NCBI GenBank assembly: GCA_000827205.1
Contig: KN832554.1
Location: 3,946,670-4,010,669, forward strand
Length of the DNA stretch: 64,000 bases
DNA from: Plicaturopsis crispa FD-325 SS-3
Taxonomy: Eukaryota > Basidiomycota > Agaricomycetes > Amylocorticiales > Amylocorticiaceae
Direction: 5' to 3'
Both the position numbers and the translations under genes were made by a program. The notes beneath the pieces were generated by a model that had not been told where the DNA came from, did not search any database, and worked only from the letters and a program-made list of their open reading frames with translations. How positions within the stretch are numbered: position 1 is the stretch's first letter; every line of letters begins with the position of its first letter. Positions 46,175 through 58,563 of this stretch are shown here, one piece after another.

Positions 46175-48235
46175 TCAGAATTTCCAACCCCCTGCCAACG
46201 ACATGATATTCGTCGGGTCAACGGCAGCCTTGATAGCCTTGAGGCGGGCGACATTGTCCCCATAGATATCTTCGAGGGGTGTGCTGAATATCGCGTAGTT
46301 TCCGTACAGCGGCGCGTCGGAGAGGTCCTGGCCGTCTGCAGCGGCCACCGACTTGAGGTGGGCAGCACTGGTGGCTGCAGTGCTCTGGAAAAGCTCGTCC
46401 TCAGCTTCGGAGGACCAGACATAGTAGATGTTCAGCGGGAGGTAGCTCCTGCTGCGCGTGGGCGGGTATGCGGTCGCCGCGGTGTTGTAGGTCAAAAGCG
46501 ATTGAAGGAAGGGCTCGACGTCGTACGAGATGAATGTGCCACTTTTCAGACTGAGCTGAGCGCCGATGACCTGTCAATTACTTACACATTAGCCGCGCGG
46601 TTTCAGACGTCAGTGGAGGAGAAGAGGCTTGCCTTGGTCTCGTTCAAGACCGCGTCGACGACAGTGGGGGTAAACTGTTCGAACGAGACCGTGTTGAAGA
46701 TGCCACTGTAAACAACAATATTAGGGGGACGCCAGCGAGCACTCAAGAGTCTGCTGCTTACCGGTTTCCGGCTGTTGCGTTAGCAGGCGCGGTCGTCACC
46801 AAGTCGAGGAACGAGCGCGTCTTGACGTCCTGCGAGAACGACGTGATCGCAAGGAAGTCATCGAATATTCCCGCGGGCGGTGTGGGACCGTCGTAGAACA
46901 GAAGCTGCGAGACACCAGCCTGAGAAAAAGGTGTCAGGGCGGTCCGAGGAAGCAGATTCACATGCTGCGACCCACTTCGCCGAGGACATAGTTGTACGTC
47001 GTGATAATCGAAGCCTTTGGGTCAGTTACGTTCGAGCTGAATGCCACGGTGGCAGCGTTTACTTTGTCAAGCTGATCCTGTGTGTAGGTCAGGAGACCAC
47101 CCTATGAATGCGCCGTTAGTGTGGGCCTCGCAAGTCAAAGAGTTACGCCATACCCAAACATTGGTCTGAGGGAACGTTTTGAACGTGAATTTTGTCACGA
47201 TGCCCTGTATGCACATAAAAATCCGCATTTCTTCGGGGAGCAATGTGTTGAGCTTACAAAATTGTTGAAACCGCCCTATTACAAGAGTGTCAGAATAGAA
47301 AGCACAACCGCATGCACGCGAAGAACTGTACCTTGAGTGCAAAGAATAGGTCAGGGTCCGAATCAGCCGTGACCGTGGATATCTGCCCAGTTGGCTTCAC
47401 CAACTCGAACGCTTGGACAGTGTCCACTGTCAGGCCATACTGGTTCGATTTCCAGGAGTACCCTGTCATGTTATCAGCCCCATGTGGTCAAACGGCAAAA
47501 AGGAGGGGGTAAGTATATCGACGAACCTCCACCGAGAGTGAATCCAGCGACACCCACACCAGTGACGCGTCCACCAACGACGTTAACGCCGTAAGGGGCC
47601 AGCGCCGCGTACACATTGTCCCATATGTTTCCTGCGCCAACAACGGCAGTGCCAGATGCCTCGTCGTACGTGACCTCGTTGAAACGGGTCAACGAGATGT
47701 GTACACCAGGAGTCGAGGAGAATCCGGGGTTAGACGTGTGCCCGGCGCCCTTTACCTATGAAGACAAAGAAAAATTGGCATCAACATGTACGGCCTTGAG
47801 CGAGGAGTATGTATGTACGCACCGCGAATGGCGTGCGCGTCTGTCCAATGATTTGCAGCTACACGCGTCGGCAAACTTGATCAATGTGATTCAGAGGTGA
47901 GAAATGACAAGCCGTACTATTTTTGCAACGTCATCTTCATTTCCCGGCTCGACCGAGCAGTTTGATTGCTGGGTGCTCGAGGTGGCGTAGTGCGCAATAT
48001 CTGCCTGGTACTGCAGGGACCCTGTCCAGTCGTATCCCATTGAATATATCATAGAAATATGTAACACAGTCTCCGTACCTGGCCAATACAATGCAGATGC
48101 AGTGGAGATCGCGTCGGAAATATTGACGCAGACTGGATCCTTCACGCTAGCATCTCTGGGAAGAGGGAAACCGGAATATGCGAGACAAGGGATGGCTGTC
48201 CCGAGCGCCGCGAGAGCGACGAGTTTATAGGCCAT
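46175..48235 (-). CDS. Secreted FAD-linked oxidase, berberine-bridge (PCMH) type
   Basis: The ATG at 48235 gives a signal peptide (MAYKLVALAALGTAIPCLAY). The first long exon carries SNCSVEPGNEDDVAKI. Next, TPFAVKGAGHTSNPGFSSTP holds the His expected to bind FAD covalently. VVGAGNIWDNVYAALAPYGV, RVTGVGVAGFTLGGG, YSWKSNQYGLTVDTVQAFEL and GGFNNFGIVTKFTFKTFPQ complete the FAD domain. The substrate domain includes SIITTYNYVLGEAG and ISYDVEPFLQSLLTYN, and the BBE tail ends AAVDPTNIMSLAGGWKF with the stop at 46175-46177. Where bicovalent enzymes have a Cys, this protein reads GVGVAGF, so flavin attachment should be through His only. Substrates of such oxidases include sugars and phenolic alcohols, and none can be chosen here. 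About eight short introns. Confidence 0.88.
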
Positions 48236-49533
48236 GGGCAAAGAAATGACTGGAATGGGGGAAAGAAAGGAACGAAACGGCAGGGCAGCTTGGCGGAGAA
48301 GGTGCCATTTTGTAGGTCGTTCGAGTTGTAGATCGCGTGAGATGGTAAAATAGATGAATGCGCCCGAGAGGCGCATTCCTGGCGCCTCCGTGAGAGATCT
48401 GCGACGATATTGACCAGAACATAGTGACATGTTGCCATCCCTGGCATTAGTGAGGCGATCAAATGCTCCTCTCGTCAGCGGTCCCAAAATATTGCACAGC
48501 GGTGGCCAGTTGCCATCGTACCCCGCATCCTTCTGCAGGCCGATGGTCGGCAACGTTGGGAGCCATGGCGTTGCTACCCTTGCTCGAGAAACTTTAGCAG
48601 GTACTTAGCACTTGGGGAGCGCTGATAGCGTTCTGGCCAAAAGAATGACGGTCGAGTGACGGTACGATGATGATGTCGCTACATTTTTAAATGCACCGTT
48701 AGTGTGCCGAGAATTAAAAAGTACGATAACGGTTGAACATAGACATATCGGTGCCGTAACGTCGCGTCGCGACGGTAGTTTGATTTTCCGCGCCTTACTG
48801 ATGTTATATCTCGCAAGTCGTTGTGGCCCACGAACATACTCGCCGTGCACACAGAGCAAGGACACGAGCAAGTTGCAACGACGAAACAGAACGAGGTCTG
48901 GTGACAGCTGGAGACTTTAGAGAATCACTAGAAAATTGACAGGATCGATCGACCCTCGGTGCGGAGTTTCAATCACATTCCGTTCTTTCTGATCATGACA
49001 GTCCGTTCCTGGTCGGATCCGACTCCAGTACATATGTTCGAATTCGTTCTGTGCGTCGGGCAACTTGAAGCGCCGGGTGGAAGTAAGTAGAATGGTTTAT
49101 AAGTATAAGACAGAAAGCAGGCTACAACGCTGTCTTTTTTTCTATATGAACGGTAATAGTGCGCATGCATGCCAACATCACACATTTGTCTCTCACAACA
49201 TCGGAGATTCGAAAACTGGTCCAGCTCAAGCGACAACTTCTGTGACAGGCGTATGTATCGCCGCGGGGCAAGCAGCGGCAGGCAGCAGCCGCGACGCCAC
49301 GTACGCTGGAACTCTCCGTATACCCTGGGCAATGTGTCCACTCACGGTCAACCTCATAGCGTAAGCACTTCGACAAGAGACAAGATGATGATTGTAGCGC
49401 GCGAGGGATTTTTCACCGTCAATCACGACGTGAAAGACAGAACGGAAACATTCGTGCGCGTGAATACATACTAGTGAACGTGATGTGACAACAAGATGCG
49501 CGCATGAAGTTGTGACTCAAGTAAATTACTGCT
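48236..49533. other. Intergenic, FAD oxidase promoter and DUF2235 3' flank
   Basis: About 1.3 kb. No supportable gene, repeat or RNA was recognised. Confidence 0.5.
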
Positions 49534-51651
49534 CTAATCAACCCACTGGCGATGCTCCTCCGAGTAGAACGCCTTCGGGACGTAGTCGCGAAATGCCGGC
49601 GCAGCGCTCTCGTCCTGCCCCGCGACTTGTCGCATCTTGACCTGCACAACAGCACACACACATCAGCTGCCCGCGCCCCCACGCAAAAAGACGAGGACAC
49701 ATACCGAGCGATGTATATTGATGCCGCCCTTGTGCTCCCTGCTCGGGATGTCGCGTCCGTGGCCCAAATTCGACGAGTACCGCCCGAACCACGCGCTGTC
49801 CCCGTGCTGGTGGTGGTGCCGGATCGGCCACAGCTCAAGTATCCACCAGTGCTTCGCGATGCTCAGCTGGTCGTACACGGGCGCGATCAAATCAAGCATG
49901 TCCTCTGCGTCCTCGTCCGGCACGGGCAGGATCGTGTCGTGCGGGAGCACCGCGCGGCTCAGGGCTGCGGCAGCCCGCGCGTCGTACGCGGCCTTCGCGC
50001 GCGCGAGCGCTGGCGCGTACTGCGCGGGGTCGTCGCCGAGGAGGGGGATGGCCGACGGCGGCGTGCGCGGGCGCACGATGGGGTAGAGCGACGCAGGGTC
50101 GAGCCCCGCGAGCTTCAGGCCCTCGACGTCGAAGATGATGCCAGTGTCCGCGAGGAAGCATTGGCGGATCATCCACCGCAGCGGGATGCGCGCGAGGGAG
50201 TTGGGCGTGCCGTTGGCCACGCTCCCGCCTCCGACATCTGGAGTGCTGCAGGTAAGCATGGACTGTGCAGGGAGAGGAGGCGGAGGACCTACCACAGTGG
50301 CAGCCGGAGAACCAGACCTCGAGCACGTCCGTGGGCTTCGAGGGGTCGTTATACTTTCTCTGCAACTGCTTCTGGCTGAGCGGCTTCCCGGAATTGTGCG
50401 GCTCCACAATGGTGTTCTCAGACGAGCGCGGAAGTGCCTCGTGCTCGCTCGCGCGCGGCGCAGATGGCTTGGGGTACTTGTCTATGTGGTAGAGGTTAGC
50501 CTTGAACTTGCTGCGGCGCTCGTCGAGCGAGACCGCGTGGCGAAATGTGTGCACGGAGGAGTTTGAGGCAGTGAACGGGAGCGTCCTGGGCCAAAGACCT
50601 ACACTGACGACTGGAATTGCATTCTGATCAGGGCATGCTTTGCTGACAACCTGGAGAGAACGACAAACCCGTATCAAAGACACCCATGAACTCGATGTCG
50701 ACATCGATGGAGAAGGCTTTCTTGAAGGCAGTTGATTGCGCCCAGCCGGCTTCGTCGTCGCGCTTGAACATGGAGTACGCAAAAGGAACCTGAGGCGGGC
50801 AGATAAGTATTTGCTGTTGTATGCGAGTGTGCAAGCCGCACATACCTGCTGGTGATTGCACACAGGAAGAAGCCCGACTTTGTGGATCATGCCGGCTAAG
50901 GCCCGGGCAGTGTACGCGCCTTCATTCTGCGTCATAAAATGAAGAAGAGTGTATGTACACTACGATCTTACCGCGGGAGAAACCAAAGATGCAGATCTTG
51001 TCGCCAGCGTGATCTTGAAAAAAATCAGAAAGATCTGGCTCTGTGAAGCCACCTTAAACGCACAGTTTTGCATGACGAACTCGTACCCTATCCGATGTAA
51101 GTAGAAATTCGGACGGAAAAACTGGGGAGCGGGGACACACCATCTCTGACGTGCTGCCCAAGGTTCCAAGCTATCATTTCATCGAGCGTCTTGGACACGG
51201 TAGCGGCCATGGGCGTGGATTTCGGTACGTACGTACCAATGCCCGCCTATAAACATTTATTTAATTAATGTTGCAGCTAGGCAAGGGGGGCGGAACATTT
51301 ACCTGGTAGTAGACCATCTGCGTCATGTTGTCACCCTTCTTGAGCATGGTGAAGAACTGCACGATATTTGAATTCTGAGTATAGGTTGTGAGCTCAAGCC
51401 TCGATAGCGCCCCATATAAATGAAAAGAAATCAATGCTCACGTCGTTGTCGAACTGATCGCCAGTGCCATCGAAGCACAGGATAAGTGTGCGTGCTCGGT
51501 TGGTAGGAGGGATGAACCTGCCCCCGTCGGCGCTGTTGTTGGGGTCAGGAGATGACATTGAGCTGTCCGTGAGCGAAAGGGAATCGGGCATCCCAGAGAA
51601 TGCAGAGCTCTGGTTAGAGCCGCTGGAGTTGGAGGGCTGGATGGTAGACAT
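49534..51651 (-). CDS. DUF2235 alpha/beta-hydrolase
   Basis: The ATG at 51651 gives a Ser-rich N-terminus (MSTIQPSNSSGSNQSS), then RTLILCFDGTGDQFDND, the DUF2235 opening motif. Introns separate NSNIVQFFTMLKKGDNMTQM, AGIGTYVPKSTPMAATVSKT and the nucleophile block GDKICIFGFSRGAYTARALA (about 50890-51000). Later come FKKAFSIDVDIEFMGVFDTV, SVHTFRHAVSLDERRSKFKA, LEVWFSGCHCDVGGGSVANG with the metal or catalytic Asp, and LARIPLRWMIRQCF. The C-terminus ends SEEHRQWVD with the stop at 49534-49536. Bacterial relatives include type VI secretion phospholipases. The fungal members form a large family of unknown substrate. Ser hydrolase chemistry is inferred from GFSRG. The gene is divergent from the Ppo gene with 1.2 kb between. 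Confidence 0.88.
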
Positions 51652-52835
51652 GGTGAGCGAGCTTTTGTGCCCCGGCGCTCCAGGATCGCGTAATAAAGCT
51701 GCGGCAACGAGCGCTACAGTGGGCGAATTGGAAGTCTGTCCGGGACCAGAACGGCATAGAAGGCTACATTCCAGCTGTAGCACTGCGACAGCGTATCTGA
51801 AAGCCCAAGTTTGACCCCATGACACCGAGGGTGATAAGAAAGGTATGCATAAAGCGCTAGCTGTTATTCGGGTGCGTTCAAACGACTATAATGGATCCAA
51901 TTTGGTTGGTTCCACTGTCAGTATCGTTCGGGAACAAAGACTATCATTATCAGCGCCAGAGGGAGATATGATTGACACAGACCTCAGATCGCGAAACATC
52001 GAAATCGAAATGCTCTCTGTAGAAGTTCATGAATTGTCTAGCGACGTTGCGAACGGGTGGCTATCATAATGAACGGCGTGTCCGCGGCCGGCATCGCGCG
52101 CGGGCGACTGGGCGCAAGCTCCACGGTTCATTCGATAGCACTCTCACCTACTTCTCACGGAAGAATCGCACCTCGTGAATCCTTGCGGTCATGCGATTCG
52201 CGTGTACAGACTAAAAAAAGTTGTATGGGCGCCCCAGTTGCTCAAAGTTCAGACAAAGTTGCCAGAGTGTTGCTAGCCGACTGCTGTGTTGGTGAATAAA
52301 CGAGAGGGCCACCCGGTATTTGTGTTTGTATGGCTACAGCTTTCCTCCAACTTGCGTTCAACTTTCCCCTTCCTTCGTTCAAGTTGGAGCTTGAAGTCTA
52401 AGCGAAGCATTCTCTCAGTTCCTACTCTGCGGCGCAGGCTCTCAGAATGAAATCACGAAACATATTTCCCATGTTTTCTTTGCGCAAATCTGAAGGCGCG
52501 CTCAGGTTCGACGCTCGACGATCCCCAGCACGCGTTTTCCGCGAACGTCAGCGTGTCCTCGAGTCGGTCGACGCTTAAAAGCGTCCCTATAGCGGCTGTT
52601 TTGCACCCTGTGCGGATGTGAATCGGTGAGCTTATTGTCCGCGTTCTCTTCACGATTCACGAAATGGGGACTTGACAGCCAACGATAGGAATTTGCCTAT
52701 TCGCGAACGCGCGATTACATGCATTACAGAGTCGGGACTTTACATATAAAGAGTGGCGACCTCGTAAATGCAGCCCTCACTTTTCTCTCAGAAATTTTCC
52801 TCTGAAAGTGCACTATCAAGTGAATTTACAGTACT
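51652..52835. promoter_or_regulatory. Divergent intergenic region, DUF2235 / Ppo dioxygenase
   Basis: About 1.2 kb serving two outward genes. It contains the Ppo TATA box and a weak inverted repeat (TCCAACTT near 52347 and AAGTTGGA near 52381). No other gene was recognised. Confidence 0.45.
52745..52750 (+). promoter_or_regulatory. TATA box of the Ppo dioxygenase gene
   Basis: TATAAA lies 91 bp before the ATG at 52836. Confidence 0.55.
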
Positions 52836-55800
52836 ATGACGCTCCTCGATACGCTCACAGGCTATGCAGAGGCCAACTACCTCTCCGAAAGGCCCCTTCC
52901 CACTGCGCCTGATGGGCACTACGACTCTCAAACCACGGCGGCATCTAATGCTGATGGGAGTCAAGCGCAGCACTCGCGCATCTATCAGCTCCTCGACGAC
53001 GTTCGCTCTCAAACTCAACGGGTGAGTATTACGCGCCGTAGCCTTCGCCGACGCCTATAATTCCATTGCAGGGTCAACCGCTCCCTCTGACTCCAGGGAA
53101 CATCGTATGTCGATATCTCTCTAGCGCCTGCCATCATCTCTCACTCTATTGTCTAAAGGCCGCAATCAAGGACTTCCTCGAGAACCCCAAGGATGAGTTG
53201 AACGACCGCAAAAATCTCTTGTTTGTCCTCCGCTACCTCCTCCCAAACATTGTTTGACTCTCCGAACTAGCACGGCCATCCTCTCGATGATAGCAAAGCT
53301 GCCGCCCGGCCCTCTGGCCATACGCGACGCAATTCTCGATGGCAAGTACCGGTCGACCGTCCCTTCGGAGATGCTCAACGATGCCGTCATCGCTATGCTT
53401 TACGAAAGCCTGCCGCACCCCGTCACCAACCACGTCGGCGTTTCCTCCTTCCGCACTGCCGACGGCTCCGGAAACAACGGTATGTTGAGCTTGTCGTAAT
53501 TTCGAATCAGGCCTGACACACAGACGATATTAGTCCAAGGTATCGACTACGGTAAAGCTGGGAGTCCGTATGCGCGGAACGTGCAGAGCAAGCACGCCTT
53601 TCCACCAGCGTCACTGCCTGACACCGGCTTAGTATTTGACACGCTTCTGCGTGCACGCGACGTAAGTCTTGTTTTCGAAGTATGCCTTCGTCATCCCTAT
53701 ATATGCATGTTCACAGCGCGTCGACCACCCCGGAGGCAACTCCGCTCTAACATTTGCTTTTGCCTCGTAAGTCAACGCCCCTCTATCTCTTTGAAATATA
53801 GACTTGATATTCTACTCAGTCTCGTGACACACTCCATCTTCCGCACCGATCCCCACGACCACAACAAAAACAACACGTTAGCAACGCTCCACGCATGTCT
53901 TCCGCTCTTCATGGCCTTTAACACAACTAATCAACTAGCTCGAGCTACCTGGATCTCTCGCCTCTCTATGGCTGCAACCAAGAGGCCCAGAATGCAGTGC
54001 GCGACAAGGCCGGAGGACGGGGAATGCTCTACCCCGACACGTTCTCTGAGGAGCGGCTTCTCTTCCTCCCGCCGTCGTCCTCCGCGCTGCTGGTCATCTT
54101 CAGCAGGAACCACAACGTTCGTGGCATTCTTTGTAATGCTTCGCCGAGGCTAAACTCAATAACAGTATATTGCGTCCATGCTATTGAGCATCAACGAGCG
54201 TAAGCAGTGGACGAACCCGCCCCCCGCGGACGAGAAGGCGAAGGCGCTGCAGGATGAGCAGATCTTCCAGACCGCACGTCTCATCAAGTACGTCCGATTG
54301 GGTGCCATGCATGCGTGCACCTGTACTTACTGCGAGTAATCTGGCAGCTGCGGCCACTTTATGAGCGCCATATTTGTACGGCGATTCGCGCCATCTCGCC
54401 ACCTTCTCGCCATTAATGATCGTTTTTAGGGAGACTACGTGTCTGGCTTTCTCGGATTGGGGCGTGATGGCAATGTGCGAGGAACAATATTATCGTCCTG
54501 AGGACAACAGGCAACTGACACATTCTTCCCAGGCATGGTCTATGAACCCTTTCGATGTGCATTCAGTCTCCCTTATTCTCCGTTTCATATCCTTACACAA
54601 TCTTTTAGGCCATTAAAAAGGCAGGCCAGGTGGTAAACCGCGGTGAGGGCAACCACGTCTCTGTGGAGTTCAACATTCTGTACCGCTGGCATGCAGTTAT
54701 CAGGTCAGCCTGACTTTTTGCCCAATGCTGACGCGCACTCACTTATTTTGTAGCGCCGAGGATGAGAAAGTGACAGAGAAGGTCATGTCAGATGCGTTCG
54801 GCGACAAGCCGCTGGACCAGGTGCGTAAGAGCTAAGGTTACGTTCAGCACTGCCTCTAATCAGTATTTTCAGCTCCGCCCTGAAGACTTCGGACCAGCGG
54901 CCGTGCGCGCCTTTAGCTCAGTCGAGCAGGACCCGAAGCTGCGTACCTTCTACGGGCTGAAGCGCGGTGCGATACCCTCTGCTCATAGTATGAAATGATA
55001 TCTGAATATGTTCCAGGCCCCGACGGCAAGTTCAGCGATGCTGACCTAGCTAATGTGCTGCAGAACTCTACGGAGAGCATGGCCGGTGCGTACAGGGCGA
55101 GGGGGACGCCTGTCGCCATGCGCGTCATCGACCTCATGGGTATGGAGCAAGCTAGGTAGATCTAGCCCGCTTGTCTGTGAATATCACTCACTGTTCTGCG
55201 AAGGAAATGGGGCGTCTGCAGCATGCAGGAGTTCCGCCACTATCTTGGACTCAAGAGTACGCATGCATGTCCAGCTTCGACTCGTCGCATTTCTTATGGT
55301 CTCTCCCTGCGCAGAATTCGAGAGCTTCGAGGAGTGGAACTCGGACCCCGAAATCGCAGAGGCAGCGCGGAAGCTGTACGGCCACATCGACCACTTGGAG
55401 CTGTGGCCGGGTCTGCAGGCGGAAGAGGTCCGCACGCTCTTCTTCTTGTTCCTTCCTCAGCTAACGCCGCGTCGAAGACTATGCCTCTCGGCCCCGGAAG
55501 CGGCATCTGCTGCGGCTACACGATGACGCGTGCCATCCTCGCGTATGTGGCTCGTCTCGTACGACAGTGCGTTGCTAATCCCCCTCCAGCGACGCGATCA
55601 ATCTCGTCCGCGGCGACCGCTTTTATACTACGGACTTTACGCGTACGCGACCTCCCCTACAGTTCCCTATCTGCTCACACTGATCATTGCCTGCTGCGTC
55701 TTCTAGCTGCCAACTTGACGTCCTGGGGATTCCAGGATGTAGCAAGGGACCCGCACAACGGGGCCTTTGGCGCTGAATGTACGCCGATTCTCTTCTATGC

Positions 55801-58019
55801 AGCGACCGCCCATATCTGAACAACGCGACGCAGTGCCCAAACTCCTGTTCAGGCATTTGCCTCTCCATTATCCGCCCAACTCTGTACGTGTTCCCGTCTC
55901 CATGTTGTCTGTTCCCTCATCCGTCTCCAGGTCTATGCGCTATTCCCGCTCTTCACCCCCGCGACCACCCGCAAGAACTTAACCAAACTCGGCATTGCGG
56001 ACCAGTACTCCTTTGACCGCCCAAAGGCCCGCTCGCCGATGAAATTCCTTACCACGTTCACCGGTATCCGCTATGTGTTCGACGACTCGACGAGATTCAA
56101 AGGCACGTACACCGACGATCTGAACATGCTTACCGGAGGGGTTGGGTATGTATCCTCAATATCCTTTCTCATCTCCCCCGTATATGATTTCCTCGCTCCA
56201 GGTACATGTTAACGTATGAAGAAAAGGCTCAGTACGTGAAGTCCAGACTCGATGCAAACATGGCTCGCACTGACCAAACTATCTAGACACGACCTTAACC
56301 GCTCGCAGGTTTGGCTCGCGCGTCCGGTCAAGGATTTCATCACGCTTATCATGGCCCGCAGGTCCTACACGCTGTGTTCAGCTCCAAGAACAAAATGCAG
56401 GAATACTCTGCTTGGTATCGCGAAAAGACGGCGGCCTTGATCAAGGAGAGCTCCTATGAGTACGTTTTTTTCCTCCCATGCACCCCTTTACACATTTCCA
56501 ACGCCCCGTCGCAGGTACTTCGGCAAGCCAGGTAAGTATGTGGACATCAATCGCAAGGTCATCAATCTTGTCTCCACGCACTGGGTGGCTGACCGCTTGG
56601 TACTGCCATTTCCTCTGAGTCGTTGACGCATCGCTAACATCTTGCAGTGTGGGATTCCGCTGAAGACCAAGGAAAACCCCAAGGGTCTGCTGACGGAGCA
56701 AGAGGTCTGGGACCTGTTCGAGGCGCTCTACACGTTAGTGATGTTCGTCTTGCCCTTGTGATCTTAATGTTGACCTTGACTTGCAGCTGCACCTTCCACA
56801 ACACCGACCCCACCACGTGGTTCTCGCTGCGCTATGCTGGTAATAAAGCTTCCCACATCATCTGCGACCTCATCGCAAAGAGTCTGGACGAGCTCGCCCC
56901 GCCTGCTGCACCGGTGAGCTGGATAGTACATCGTAAGCACTAGGTGCTAATGTGAATGCCTTCTGCAGAACCCCATCGTAGGCATGTTCCGGGCTATTTC
57001 TCAAGCCGTGTATCCGCCAGAGCCTAAGCTTTGCTATGAATTCTTGTCGCCCCTACGCGAGTCTGGGGTCCCCAAAGAAGTCCTCGTTGCGCAGGTGCTT
57101 GGCCTTTGTGTCGGTAAGTCGCTGTGCCCGAGAAAATCCGACCCACCGACACTCATATGCATGTTGCACAGGCTCGTGTGGGAACGTTGCGCAGGGTAAG
57201 CATTTTGAAGCGAAGATTCTGCCACTCTCTCATAAATATTGTATCAGCGGTTTGCCAGGTCGTCGCCCTGTACCTTGACGACAAGTACGCGAAGGAACGC
57301 GCTATCATCATTGAGCTGGTGAAGAAGAATGATCTCAAATCTAAGGCAACTTTGCAAGGATATGTACGGGAAGGCATGCGCCTCAATCCCCCAGTGAGTC
57401 GTGTGCAATGGTGCTGCTTGCCACATTTTGCTTATATATTTTTCTTCCCAGTTCCCAGGACTTCTCCGTGATGCTGCAGTCGATGCTGTTATCCCTCAGG
57501 TGAGGCTCAAGTGACCAGTCGATGCTTTCGATACCAAATTATCTCAGGGTGGCTCTCTCCCTCCCCTCTCCGTGAAAGCGGGCGACCGCATCTATGCTTC
57601 GTACCAGAGCGCGCATATGAACCCTGCAGAGTTCCCGGACCCATACACAATCAACCCAGAGCGGCCTGCAGATCTTTATCATCTGCAGGCGCTGGGCTTC
57701 CACAACTGTCCTGGCGTGGACTTCGTCTCTGAGACGGTTGCCGAAGTGAGCCATTGTCATCTGCATCGCATCCCCTTCGCTCATGTCCCTGTTTTAGATG
57801 ATGAAGGAGATCTTTAGCCTGAAGAACCTTCGTCTTGCGAAAGGGGTGAAGGTGTCCAACGGCGAAACAACCCGTACGTCGACCGGCTTGGTATGTTCCA
57901 CTTCGTGCCCACGCTGTCTGGCAGCTCGCTTACATGTTTATGGCGATCAGTACTACATCACTGCGAACGGTACTCTCTCCTATTACCCGCAGTCGTTGAT
58001 CGTCACGTACGATGTCTGA
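52836..58019 (+). CDS. Psi-producing oxygenase: fatty-acid dioxygenase fused to P450 (Ppo/linoleate diol synthase type)
   Basis: The ATG at 52836 begins MTLLDTLTGYAEANYLSERP. More than twenty short introns split a protein of about 1,070 residues. The N-terminal haem peroxidase-like half carries GIDYGKAGSPYARNVQSKHA, ASLVTHSIFRTDPHD with the distal His, SSYLDLSPLYGCNQEAQNAV, and EFNILYRWHAVISAEDE with the catalytic Tyr and proximal His. GMEQARKWGVCSMQEFRHYL and DVARDPHNGAFGAELPKLLF follow. The C-terminal P450-like half includes CTFHNTDPTTWFSLRYAGNK, VREGMRLNPP, FPDPYTINPERPADLY and the haem-loop Cys in LGFHNCPGVDFVSE. It ends SLIVTYDV with the stop at 58017-58019. Such enzymes make hydroperoxy and dihydroxy fatty acids (oxylipins) that steer sporulation and signalling. 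Active-site residues of both halves are present. The product cannot be predicted. Confidence 0.92.
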
Positions 58020-58563
58020 GCCTGACTCGTACATTGCTTGCGTACGCGCGCTGGTATACCACAGGTCCTCCTGTCATCGAACTCGATATTGTCATAATCT
58101 GACTCGCATTTTCTTGCATCACGAACGATCTGTAAACTTGCGAGCGTCGCATACGCCCGACGGCCCTGTCTAGCTTATCCTGCTCCGAGTTCAGGTGCCG
58201 ATGTAATACCCCATGCATGCTGCACGCGATCAAGCTGGAGTCCTTCTCCGCTTCTATACAGAATGGCGAGTACACCTGGCGTACCCCAATGCAACGCGAT
58301 AACGAAAAGCCCGCATCAATTTACCAAGTCTTTACTGGTCATATTGCAGGTTTATGTGCAGCTAGATTACATGGTACCATGTTAGAGGTACCACTGATGT
58401 CGAGGTCGAAAGCATATTGAAGCCGCTGGGCGGAACGCCCCTATCCAGCATCGATGTTCTAAATACTTGACTTGTCCTTGCATTCGTCGCGTCCCAGACC
58501 TCTTTGCCAAATCCCCCACTGTCCGTACTAATTTCACAGCTGCAGCAGGTGAAAAAAAGCACG
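58020..58563. other. Intergenic, Ppo to uracil phosphoribosyltransferase
   Basis: About 540 bp. Ppo 3' flank and UPRT promoter. Nothing further was recognised. Confidence 0.5.

Noticed and set aside
46073-46711. Open frame of 212 codons antisense to the FAD oxidase C-terminus
   Set aside because: The opposite strand encodes the conserved BBE tail, so this frame is a shadow.
49552-50379. Open frame of 275 codons antisense to the DUF2235 gene
   Set aside because: It lies opposite a well-supported exon of high GC content. The Arg/Val-rich translation is typical of an antisense shadow.
52334-52395. Inverted repeat of TCCAACTT around a pyrimidine-rich stretch
   Set aside because: The stem is short and imperfect, well within what chance gives in 64 kb. 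Noted only as part of the divergent promoter.
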